A stretch of DNA of 64,000 nt from the NCBI GenBank assembly GCA_963835885.1, contig CAWIHF010000017.1, positions 1 through 64,000 on the forward strand, given 5' to 3'. The notes under the pieces are model-generated. The model saw nothing but the letters and a program-made list of their open reading frames with translations. It was not told the DNA's origin and made no database searches. Positions 17,627 to 25,733 of this stretch are shown piece after piece. Every line of letters starts with the position of its first letter. Positions within the stretch are counted from its first letter, which is position 1. The translations under genes were made by a program, and so were the position numbers. The DNA is from Roseiarcus sp963835885. GTDB lineage: Bacteria > Pseudomonadota > Alphaproteobacteria > Rhizobiales > Beijerinckiaceae.

Positions 17627-19251
17627 GAGGGAAGCCTCTCGCGCAACTGCGGATATGTGAGCCGATATTTTTCTGCGACCGAGATCGCATAAGCGAGCCC
17701 GTCGGGCGGACGGCGCGTGATCTTGAACGTGCGCTGCGCGACGTCCTCGGGCTTGACGTTGCTCGCCATGCTGACCGTATTCTTGCTGAGCCTCGCCAAC
17801 TCGTCGATGAAGGTCACGCAAACGCAGATCGCATCCAGATCAATGATCTTCTTGAGCACTTCCGTGCTGAGGAAGACCGCGTCCTTCAGGCTCGTCGAAT
17901 TGAAGACCTCGTTGAGAACGATGATACTGTCGGGGGTCGCCAACGACAGTGTTTCGCGGATGCGGTGCAGGTCGTCGTGCAGCTTCCCACGCAGGTTATG
18001 AATGTCTTCCTCTCGCTCAAAATGCGCAAACAGGCGATCGAACAGGAAAAGTCTGGCGTTCGCTGCTGGGACCGGGTAACCGATCGCAGCGAGGTAGTGC
18101 AATTGACCGAAGGTGCGGGCGAATGTCGTCTTCCCACCCTGGTTGGGTCCGGAGACAATAAAGAGCCGTTCTCGCCCATCGAGATGAAAATCATTCGTGA
18201 CGATCGAATGCTTCTGGCCAAGGAGGACGTTGGCCAGCGCAAGATCGTAACACTGGGAGACGCGCTCCTCCTTGCTCTGCGTCGATACCTTTGGATAGCA
18301 AAGCGGGAGGCCGGCGCTGCTGAGGCGACGCATATGGGCGATGCAGGCGATGTAGAACTGAACTTCTCTATCAAATCTCTGAAGCGTCGGATTAAAGAAA
18401 TCGGTGTTTCGTCCAGCGAAGGTGTCAAGCTCGGCGAACGTCTCCGGGTACAGCCGGGCGACACGATCGAGAACGCCGGCCTCAATATGATTCATCTGCG
18501 CAAAGTCGCTGAATTTGAAACTATGGTCTGCGGCCGCGCCCTGCCTGAACTTCTCGAAGTCGGCCTGGATTTCCGCCCCGTAGTCGGGCTCGTTCTCGAC
18601 CGCCTTGACGGTGATGAAGCCGTTTCCGATCAACAGGGTGTAGCGGACCGACGCCAGGCTGGCCTTCAGCGCCGCTGTATCCGTCAATAGCCGCTGAAAC
18701 GCAGCCGAAGTGACATACGAATCGAGAAAGGCCATCGAGTCCGGCAAGCCCTGTCGACGCGGGCCGCGAGGCGCGGAGCGCGAGAAGCAATCGTCGGACG
18801 GCGCGACAGTAGAGGTCGACGGCGTCGAGCAGCCATGCGTTCTTCTGGTGCTTGGTGTGTAATTTCGCCGCTTGAGCGACGTGATCTCGCACCGACCTGA
18901 TGGACGCGGCAAACGACTCCACGGCGTCAAAATGAGACGCGTCCTCGAGGTCCCGCATAACGTCCTGCCGGTACTCTATCGCTTCGACCGTCTTCAAAGG
19001 TCGATAAAAAACGGCGCCAGGTTGTATTCCTGCTTGCCCGCGACAATTGCGGCGACGATCTGATCGAGATTGAGGTCCCGGAAAAATGCAGGCGGTCCCG
19101 AGGGCTCCTCCACATCCCCGAGGTCGGTTGGCGGGGCGAGGACGGTGCGAAAGAGGGCTCCTGGGTCACCTCGCGCCGACGGGCCATCGAACTCTTCCTC
19201 CGTCACGATTCTGACGGACGCGGTGGACAGCGAGTTTGGCGGCGCATACAT
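17623..19251 (-). CDS. MutS-like ATPase A, two apparent frameshifts
   Basis: Three frames together make one MutS-like protein of about 540 residues. They run MYAPPNSLSTASVRIVTEEE (ATG 19251, ribosome binding site GGTGGAG) to NLAPFF, then RPLKTVEAIEYRQDVMRDLE, then GLPDSMAFLDSYVTSAAF to the end. The ATPase domain has GPNQGGKTTFARTFGQL, IIVLNEVFNSTSLKDA and a switch region. The first break is a T6 run on the coding strand (A6 at 19006-19011); a seventh T would give PFFYRPLK. The second is a GGG (CCC at 18749-18751) where GG would restore frame. It is the first gene after the riboswitch at 19281-19332. Sequencing error, decay and recoding are all possible. Confidence 0.75.
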
Positions 19252-19280
19252 CGGACTCCACCGTTCGTCTCGTGACAACA

Positions 19281-19332
19281 GGAGGAGTCATCAGCCCGTG
19301 GGGGCGCTTAACGGCGAACTCCATCGCCTGAA
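19281..19332 (-). promoter_or_regulatory. Fluoride (crcB) riboswitch 1
   Basis: Read on the minus strand it runs GGCGATGGAGTTCGCC, then GTTAAGCGCC, then GGGCTGATGACTCCTCC. This is the fluoride aptamer layout: a GGCG/CGCC stem enclosing GATGGAGTT, the conserved A-rich linker, the GGGCTGATG block and a pseudoknot GGAGT/ACTCC. It lies 30 bases upstream of the MutS-like A start and just downstream of a TTGACA promoter. Fluoride binding normally turns expression on. I cannot tell whether control is by termination or by translation. Confidence 0.92.
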
Positions 19333-19335
19333 GAG

Positions 19336-19363
19336 AAGCTAGCGCATGGGCGACTTTTGTCAA
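19336..19363 (-). promoter_or_regulatory. Sigma70-type promoter for riboswitch 1 operon
   Basis: On the minus strand TTGACA (19358-19363) is followed after 16 bases by TAGCTT (19336-19341). Transcription should begin a few bases upstream of the aptamer, as expected for a riboswitch leader. The perfect -35 is shared with riboswitch 2. Confidence 0.6.
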
Positions 19364-19433
19364 CGCCGGTCGGTATCCCGAATGTATCCCGGTTCAGCAT
19401 TTCGCATGGACGAGGCTGCACGACTGAGGTCAA

Positions 19434-19889
19434 ATGGGCGTGAGCGACGGATTGCGGAGAACCGCAATTCTCCTGGCGCCGTTCGCCTCGATCCGCCACG
19501 CAATTCGGGGCGGCGTCGGCATGCTGCGTTTATCGCGCGCTCTTGTCATCCAGGAGATCGAGCTTCTCGTCGGGGACTCGATCGGCCAGATCGGCCGCTC
19601 CGAATAGAGCGCGAATGGCGTCGACTGCCGGCGGGAAAGGCACGGCTTCAGCTCACCCGGCTATAGTTTCGATCTCGACGTCCTCAACCTGCGCGCGAAA
19701 GGCGGAGCGGCTGGGGTCTGGGAACTGTTCATCGTGGCGGAGTTCTGGCGCTCGGCGCAGGGAACGACCGTGCACAGCCCCAGATGGCTCAAGCTCGTCC
19801 ACGGCAAACCGACTGACGTACTGAGATGGATCAAGCTTCACAGAGACGGCGCGACGGAAAAGTCTCGGGCGCCCGCGACGAGGGCTTGA
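19434..19889 (+). pseudogene. Unrecognised gene, interrupted by in-frame TAG
   Basis: An ATG at 19434 with ribosome binding site TGAGG opens MGVSDGLRRTAILLAPFASI and runs to TAG at 19605-19607. The same frame then continues, with strong GC-rich third positions, through YSFDLDVLNLRAKGG, VWELFIVAEFWRSAQGTT and LKLVHGKPTDVLRWIKL to TGA at 19887-19889. Together this would be about 150 residues. It is divergent from the MutS-like operon and converges on the dynamin-like gene, sitting between the two fluoride operons. I do not recognise the family. It is either one gene with a nonsense change or two small genes. Confidence 0.4.
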
Positions 19890-19922
19890 GTTTGAGCGCG
19901 CGTCTGGCGGTCGTCGGCGCGG

Positions 19923-21783
19923 CTAGCTGAACCTGGCGCTTTCGAGGCCTTCGAGCGCGGCGCACAGCGCGTCGATCGATTGCTCCGCCTGCGCGACAAG
20001 CGTAACGACTTCCGCCGATCTCGCGGAGCGCTTTGCGAGCGCGATCTGCATGACCTGCCGGGTTTCTTCGATCGCCTCGGAGAGTTGCTCGGCGAGCGAC
20101 GACTCGAAGCGGCGGAATGCGTCCTCGATGTTCTGTCGAAGCGCCCAGTCGAGGTTCGCCACGTTGCGCAATGCCGCTCTGTCCGTGTCGGAGGCGATCT
20201 GGAGGCGCAGACGCCTTTCGCGCAAGGCGCGCGGCATGAGGCGAATGAGCGCGAGGGCGGAGGCGTCGATGATCGAATTCGCCGGCGCAGGCGGCAACCC
20301 AATAGGCCTCGCGCGCAAGTTCGAAGGCATGCTCGGCAGGCGGCAGGCTCACGGACATGTCCATGAGATCCGCCGCCGCCCGGCGCACCTGCGCGAGCAG
20401 AACGCTCGCCTGCGCCTCGTGCTTCGCGAGCCGCGAAATCAGGTCGCCTCTCGCCTGTTCCGTGGCCTCGTGCGCAGCCGTCTCGAAATGTCTTTCGAGC
20501 GCCTTGCCGAGTTGCTCGCGCGCGTTGACCTCGTCGAAGCCCGACGGCGTTTCGTCCTTCGCCAGTTTCGCGAATTTTGACCGGGCTTGCTCCCAGATCC
20601 GGTCGGTCAGCGCCGTCATGTCGGCGAGCAATCGACGGCGGTCCACCGCCATGAGATCCGACAGATTCGCCCGTTCCGATTCGAAGCGCGAGATGCCGTG
20701 CTCGAATTCGCCGATCTTCCGGATCAGGTCCTGCTCGGGCGTGAGGAGCGCCTTGTGCTCGAGCTGGCGGCGGTAAAGAAGCTGTCCCACAAGCGAAATC
20801 GCCCGCGAGCGTCCCGTGGCGAACGCGATCGCCCTTTCTTCGCTCGCCAGCTCGCTCGCGAGAGCCTGCTCGAGTTCGAGCACACCGCTCGCCGCGAGCG
20901 CGGCGCTGTCTCCCTCTCGCTTGGCAAGGAGTGCGGCCTTCGCCGACACCGGGAAAATGCGCGGCGACTCCCCCGGTCCGAGTTTGTCCTCGAGCACATT
21001 CGCCAGGAACGACAAGGCGACATCGCGATCGTCGGGGGACAAAAGGTCGACCTTGTTGAGGGCGAAGTACAGTTTTGGGACCACACGCCGGACGTCGTCG
21101 AGATATCCAAGCTCGACTTCGGTGATCGGAGGATCGGGAGAGAGGACGAAAATGCCGACGTCGCAATCGCTGAGCACGGCCTCCGCCGCGCGCGAATTGT
21201 GGAGGAAAGTCGACCCGACCCCCGGCGTGTCGACGAGGACGACCCGGTCGCTGAAAGTCGCCGAATTGAGCGCGATCTCGACGCCGCGGACCTGCTCCCG
21301 GTTGTTCGCATTCGTGGACTCCGACACATACCGCGCGATGATGGCCGGGAATTCCGATGCGTTCAGAGATTCGAGCGGCTTGCGCGAGCCCTCGAACTCG
21401 ATCCGAAGCGACGGCTCGCTCTCGACGCGCACGTAGGTCGGGATCGCGGTCACGGGAGTGATGCCGGTCGGCAGGAGAGGCACGCCGAGCAGCGCGTTCA
21501 ACAGCGTGCTCTTCCCCCGTTTGAACTGGCCGAGCATGGCCACTCGCAGCCGCCCCTCCTCTGTCCGGGCCAGCGCCTCGTCGAGCTTGGCCAATATTGC
21601 CTGCTCCGCCGGGTTCGGGTCCGCGATCGACGCTTTGGCTGCAGCCAGGACGTCGGTCAGAACGCCCACGCCGCCTCCGGAGCGCGGGCGCTCTTCGAGA
21701 GAGACCGTCGTCCCTTGTGGTGCGAGCAAAAGGCTTTGCGGGCTGTCGCGAGAGCCGCTCGTGTCCATTTCAGGCCGGCTCAT
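19923..21783 (-). CDS. Dynamin-like GTPase, C-terminal frameshift
   Basis: This large GTPase of about 620 residues has G1 GQFKRGKS (85-92), the G2 threonine region TGITPVT, G3 DTPG (185-188) and G4 NKVD (243-246). A long helical stalk rich in Arg, Glu and Ala follows. Bacterial dynamin-like proteins remodel or protect membranes. Near 20295 the coding frame changes: EAYWV continues in the next frame as PPAPANSIIDASALALIRL, ending at 19923. It is the last gene of the long minus-strand run that starts at riboswitch 2, close behind the DUF190 genes, so I infer it belongs to the fluoride response. Confidence 0.8.
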
Positions 21784-21792
21784 GCGTGACGT

Positions 21793-22061
21793 CCTAGCCG
21801 TACTGGAGGACCTGGACCTTTTCCAAAGTGACGAGCCGGCCCGGCATGATTGCGTCGAGGACCGGCAGAAACGCCTTGATCTTATCCTCGGTGTCGACGA
21901 TCTCGATCACGAGCGGCAGGTTCTCAGGTTCTCAGCCACGTCTAGAATTCTCGGGCCTCGAGCGCCTTCTCGACGATGACCTTGTACAGCGGACGATGAT
22001 GACGTTTGGCGTTCTCGCCGATGAAGGCGCGCAAGAGCATGGCGTCGCGCGGCATGGTCAT
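21793..22061 (-). pseudogene. Decayed DUF190 gene, internally deleted
   Basis: Read on the minus strand it starts MTMPRDAMLLRAFIGENAKR, HHRPLYKVIVEKALEAREF and then hits a stop. After that, LPLVIEIVDTEDKIKAFLPV and LVTLEKVQVLQYG follow in other frames. Base by base it is a diverged copy of the intact DUF190 gene at 30637-30987, missing about 80 bp of the middle (the part encoding the GATVHRGPMGFGH loop). A direct repeat near the scar (GAGAACCTGAGAACCTG) suggests deletion by slippage. Confidence 0.75.
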
Positions 22062-22128
22062 AGGTCAAAGTCCCTTCAGCGGGTTCGCGCAGTTTCAGCG
22101 CGGCCGAACTGCGAACGGCGGCGCGCCC

Positions 22129-22449
22129 TCACTCATCGAGGCCCAAGACACCGAATTCGACCGCCGTTTTGACATAGAAGAGATGGACGTTCTCGGCCCT
22201 GAGCCGGTCGAACAATCGCGTCGACTGTTCGGAAGTCACAGCGACAAGCACCTCGATGGGCTGATCGGAAAGCTCAAAGAAATGCGCCGAATGGACTCGA
22301 CCGCCGCGGCTGAAACTCTCGCCGCCTGAATGCAAGCTGGCGCCGCGAAGGCCCAATTCGCCAACGAGGCCGAGAAGCCATTCGCCCATCGGTTTGCCTT
22401 TGTGGCGACGGTCTTGATGCGTAAAGAACGTGATCTGATATCCATTCAT
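22129..22449 (-). CDS. DUF190 (PII-like) protein paired with CrcB
   Basis: The 106-residue protein starts MNGYQITFFTHQDRRHKGKP and has the ferredoxin-like beta-alpha-beta pattern of DUF190. It includes LRGASLHSGGESFSRGGRVHSAHFFEL, which corresponds to the conserved loop GATVHRG..GFG of the family. It is diverged from the copy at 30637. DUF190 proteins are structurally PII-like and often neighbour crcB, which suggests a sensing or regulatory partner. The gene lies 10 bp after crcB in the same operon. Confidence 0.75.
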   Translation of the reverse strand: MNGYQITFFTHQDRRHKGKPMGEWLLGLVGELGLRGASLHSGGESFSRGGRVHSAHFFELSDQPIEVLVAVTSEQSTRLFDRLRAENVHLFYVKTAVEFGVLGLDE

Positions 22450-22459
22450 GCCGCCCTCC

Positions 22460-22861
22460 TCACAGCGACTTGAGCGCTTGCCAGGACGCAATGCCGGCGA
22501 TGGTCATCGTCAGCGACCCGATGACATGAACGCCGATCGCTCCCGCCGCCCAAAGAAACCGGCCCTCCTGCAGCAATGTGACGACTTCGGCCGAAAAAGT
22601 TGAGAACGTCGTGAGACCACCGCAAAAGCCGGTGACGATCATCAGCCGCCATTCGGGCGCAAGATAGGGCGCTTGCGCGAGATGGGCGATTGCGAAGCCG
22701 ATAATGTAACCTCCTAGCAGATTCGCGGCCAATGTTCCTGGCGGCAGAACGGGGAAGAAGCTGTTGAGGCGTACGCCAAGCTGCCAGCGCAGAAGCGCGC
22801 CGGATGAGGCGCCGACGGAAATGCTCAATCCTGCCTGGATCGCCTGCACTAGATTTGTCAT
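22460..22861 (-). CDS. crcB: CrcB/Fluc fluoride channel
   Basis: The 133-residue protein has four membrane helices and the Fluc signatures SSGALLRWQLGV, PPGTLAANLLGGYIIGF and TGFCGGLTTFSTFSAEVV. It contains the phenylalanine-box residues and the central Asn. Fluc proteins form dual-topology dimers that export F-. The ATG at 22861 matches the family start; an in-frame ATG at 22924 has AAGGTGA in front and would add 21 residues. Its place behind a fluoride riboswitch strongly supports the role. Confidence 0.93.
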   Translation of the reverse strand: MTNLVQAIQAGLSISVGASSGALLRWQLGVRLNSFFPVLPPGTLAANLLGGYIIGFAIAHLAQAPYLAPEWRLMIVTGFCGGLTTFSTFSAEVVTLLQEGRFLWAAGAIGVHVIGSLTMTIAGIASWQALKSL

Positions 22862-22939
22862 GGCGCGCCGAGCCCAACGCCCAAGAACGGCCCGATCGCG
22901 ATCACTATGCAACCCCTCATTCACCTTGAGCCCCGGTGG

Positions 22940-24943
22940 TCAAATAAGCGCGATGATCAGGATGCCGACCAGCAGCGCGCCGATCAGGGAAAGATAGAAG
23001 TTGAGTTGCCCGGACTGGATGAGTCGAAGCCTGCCGGCCAGCGCGGTCACGAATCTCTCAAGCGGCGCGAAGAGGTACGGGCCGAAGATCGGGGCGACGT
23101 CGTGCGTGAACACGAGCCGGCGTGTGAAATACGGCTGACCATTTCCTTCGGCGGCCAGAACCCGCTCCGTCTCGACTGTCGGGCGATAGACGAAGCTGTA
23201 GAACGTCCGCAGCGCATTGGAGAAGGTGAGCGCGGTGGTCGCCGCGCGGCGAGGGTCATGCTCACGTCCGCCATACCAGACCGGAGCGAGCCTCACGCGC
23301 CGCCGCGCTGCAAGCACGAGCGCAAGGGGCAGGAGCGCCAGCAGCGGCATGGCGATGACGAGCTTGCTCGGCGAAATGAAGGCGAACTTGGCCGTCAGTG
23401 GAACGAGAAGCCAACCGTCGTGCATTTCCGCCGCGGCCGGCGCGCCAAAAGTCGCCGAGACGACGGGCTCCAGGCTCGTCAGCCAGACCGGCATGCCGAC
23501 GGCCAGCGCGAGCACCAGCGCCCCGAGCAGTCCGACGGCAACCTGGTTGGACGCCGGCATCCTGGAGCCGTCACGCTCCTTGCGCCCGAGCAGCCCGATG
23601 CCGAACACTTTGATGAAAGTGGCGAAGGCGATCGCCACAGTGAGCGCGAGCCCGGCGCCCGCGAGAGTCGCCGTCAGCCGGCTCGCCAGGCTCGAGAGGC
23701 GAAACCCCTGGAAGAAAGTCTGAAACAGATACCATTCGCTCACGAATCCCGCCTGCGGCGGCATCGCGGACAGGCTCATCGCCGCAAAGAGCGCTCCCGC
23801 GCCGAAGACCCATGAGCTGTCGCGCAGAACGCCATGTTGCACCAGATCGTAGTCCCCCACCTTCCGATAGACTCCGTCGGCTGTAAGGAACATCGCGCCC
23901 TTGGCGAGCGCGTGGCCGGCGAGGTGAATGAGGGCGACGGTCCAGGCGAGCCCGGCGAGATCCATCAGGCCGTCCTGTCGAAACATCAAACACGCGCCCA
24001 GGAGGCAGACGGCGATCGATCCATTTTCGGCCGAGGAAAGGCTCAGCAATTCGCGCCATCCATCCTGTTGAAATGCGTAAAGGGCCGTGAGTATCGCGCT
24101 GAGCACCCCAATCGCGACGACGAACATTCCCGGGGGAGAAACCGGAAGCGCGTGATCGATCGGCAGCCAATTGATCAACCCGCGGCCGAGCGCGAAGAAC
24201 GCGGCATTCAGGACAACGCCCGACATAAGCGCGCCGGTGGCGCCGCTCCCGGCGCCGTAAGCGCCCGGAAACCACTCGTAAAAAGGCAAGAGGCCGAGTT
24301 TCGCGCCGAACCCGATCAGGAGCAGGAGCCCGACGAAGAGTTGTTCGCTTCGCGGCATCGTCGACGCCGCGCCCCGAAATTCGTCGAAGGAGGTGCCGCC
24401 GGCATGTCCGGCCAGGATGATGAAGGCAAGGATCAACGCGACGGCGCCGGCCTCGAGCAGCCCGAGCATGAACAGAACCGGCTGCCCCTGCTCAGGCGCG
24501 AGATCCTCGCCGAGAATCATGAGCGCGCCACCGAAGCTCATTACCTCCCAGGCAATGAGGAAGCTCACCGCGTCCTGCAGTCCGAACACGCCGACCGCGC
24601 CGACCAGGCTGATCGCCGCGCCGAAGATCCAGCTCGATTTGCGCCTGGTCGGGCTGCAGAGCCAAGCCGCCAGGATAGCCGCCGGCATTCCGAAACCCAT
24701 GAGCCAGAGAGCGTCGGCGGAAAGTTTGAACGACGATACGCCCGTTCCCAACGGCAAGACAAAAACGCCGGACGCGAAGGGAAGCGTCTCCAGGGCCAGG
24801 CCGAGGATTGCAATCCCGCCGATCGTCAGAAGGGCTCGGGACAGCGCGGGGACGTGACCCGTCAGCGCGAGAACTCCCGCGATCGTCCAGGCGGCGACGC
24901 CGAGCGCCAGGAAGCTATTCGACAAGACGCCCTCCCGCGACAC
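22940..24943 (-). CDS. HyfB/NuoL-like proton-pumping antiporter subunit
   Basis: This 667-residue, very hydrophobic protein has about 14-16 membrane helices and the Mrp/Nuo antiporter core (GFGAKLGLLPFYEWFPGAYG with the channel lysine, then SLSSAENGSIAVCLLG and HLAGHALAKGAMFL). It resembles HyfB/HycC of hydrogenase-4 type complexes. Its start overlaps the fused ferredoxin/NuoB gene by 29 bp. Such subunits couple electron transfer or conformational change to H+ or Na+ movement. Confidence 0.85.
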   Translation of the reverse strand: MSREGVLSNSFLALGVAAWTIAGVLALTGHVPALSRALLTIGGIAILGLALETLPFASGVFVLPLGTGVSSFKLSADALWLMGFGMPAAILAAWLCSPTRRKSSWIFGAAISLVGAVGVFGLQDAVSFLIAWEVMSFGGALMILGEDLAPEQGQPVLFMLGLLEAGAVALILAFIILAGHAGGTSFDEFRGAASTMPRSEQLFVGLLLLIGFGAKLGLLPFYEWFPGAYGAGSGATGALMSGVVLNAAFFALGRGLINWLPIDHALPVSPPGMFVVAIGVLSAILTALYAFQQDGWRELLSLSSAENGSIAVCLLGACLMFRQDGLMDLAGLAWTVALIHLAGHALAKGAMFLTADGVYRKVGDYDLVQHGVLRDSSWVFGAGALFAAMSLSAMPPQAGFVSEWYLFQTFFQGFRLSSLASRLTATLAGAGLALTVAIAFATFIKVFGIGLLGRKERDGSRMPASNQVAVGLLGALVLALAVGMPVWLTSLEPVVSATFGAPAAAEMHDGWLLVPLTAKFAFISPSKLVIAMPLLALLPLALVLAARRRVRLAPVWYGGREHDPRRAATTALTFSNALRTFYSFVYRPTVETERVLAAEGNGQPYFTRRLVFTHDVAPIFGPYLFAPLERFVTALAGRLRLIQSGQLNFYLSLIGALLVGILIIALI

Positions 24944-25724
24944 GCTGGGGCATTCGATCCAGGAACATCAACAGCGCCTGGATCATGGCTGCCGGATTGG
25001 GTGGACAGCCTGGCAGGTAGAGATCGACGGGCAGCACTCCCTCGAGTCCGTTGCCGCAGGCGTAGCCGCCGCCGGCGACGCCGCCTGACACGGCGCAGGC
25101 GCCGACAGCCATGACCCATCGCGGCGCCGGCATGGCCTCGTATGTTCGCTGCAAGGGCTCACGCATCGCGTAGGTCACCGGTCCGGTCACCAGGAGAAGA
25201 TCGGCAAAGCGCGGCGAGGGCGTGAAGAAGATTCCGAACCGGTGCAAGTTGTAGAAGGGATTGTTGAGCGCCTGCAACTCGGATTCGCATCCGTTGCACG
25301 ACCCGGCGTCGACATGTCGAATGTGGAGGCTTCGCCTGAATCCGGTGCGGGAATCCGCGCCATCGCCCGCCTTTCGCGGCCCGCCCGGTTCGCTGGACAA
25401 CACCAGGTCGCCGCGGTTGCGTACGCCGAACGCCCAGTCGAACGAAGTTTCGACGGCCCCTGCCGGGCAGGCTTCGACGCACAACTGGCACACGACGCAG
25501 CGGCCGTAGTCCACGCCGAGGCGATGCCCTCCGCCATTCGACGTCTCGACCGTTATCGCCTCCGACGGACAGATGGCGGCGCATTCCGCACACGACGGAT
25601 CGCATTTCTCCGGCGCGAACCGAGGCATTCCGCGCACGCCCTCCTGGCCCGCCGGCTCGGGCCCCTGTGGCCACGCGGTCGTCGCCCTTCCCGCTCGCAA
25701 ACCGAAAAACGTCCAGAACGGCAT
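24915..25724 (-). CDS. Fused 2[4Fe-4S] ferredoxin + NuoB-like subunit (HyfH-HyfI fusion)
   Basis: The 269-residue protein has an N-terminal two-cluster ferredoxin. The first cluster is Cys41/45/48/52 in CDPSCAECAAIC, and the second is Cys76/79/82/86 in CVVCQLCVEAC. A C-terminal NuoB-like domain carries Cys143/146 (GSCNGCESEL), Cys210 (VGACAVSGG) and Cys240 (PGCPPNP), the ligands of the proximal cluster (N2 in complex I). In E. coli the two parts are separate (HyfH and HyfI). The fusion keeps a full electron wire, so redox chemistry seems retained even though the partner large subunit lacks NiFe ligands. Confidence 0.88.
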   Translation of the reverse strand: MPFWTFFGLRAGRATTAWPQGPEPAGQEGVRGMPRFAPEKCDPSCAECAAICPSEAITVETSNGGGHRLGVDYGRCVVCQLCVEACPAGAVETSFDWAFGVRNRGDLVLSSEPGGPRKAGDGADSRTGFRRSLHIRHVDAGSCNGCESELQALNNPFYNLHRFGIFFTPSPRFADLLLVTGPVTYAMREPLQRTYEAMPAPRWVMAVGACAVSGGVAGGGYACGNGLEGVLPVDLYLPGCPPNPAAMIQALLMFLDRMPQRVAGGRLVE

Positions 25725-25733
25725 GCGGCCTCC

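Noticed and set aside
16073..19251. Canonical DNA mismatch repair mutS
   Set aside because: There is no Phe-x-Glu mismatch-binding domain and no MutL partner; only the core and ATPase parts are present.
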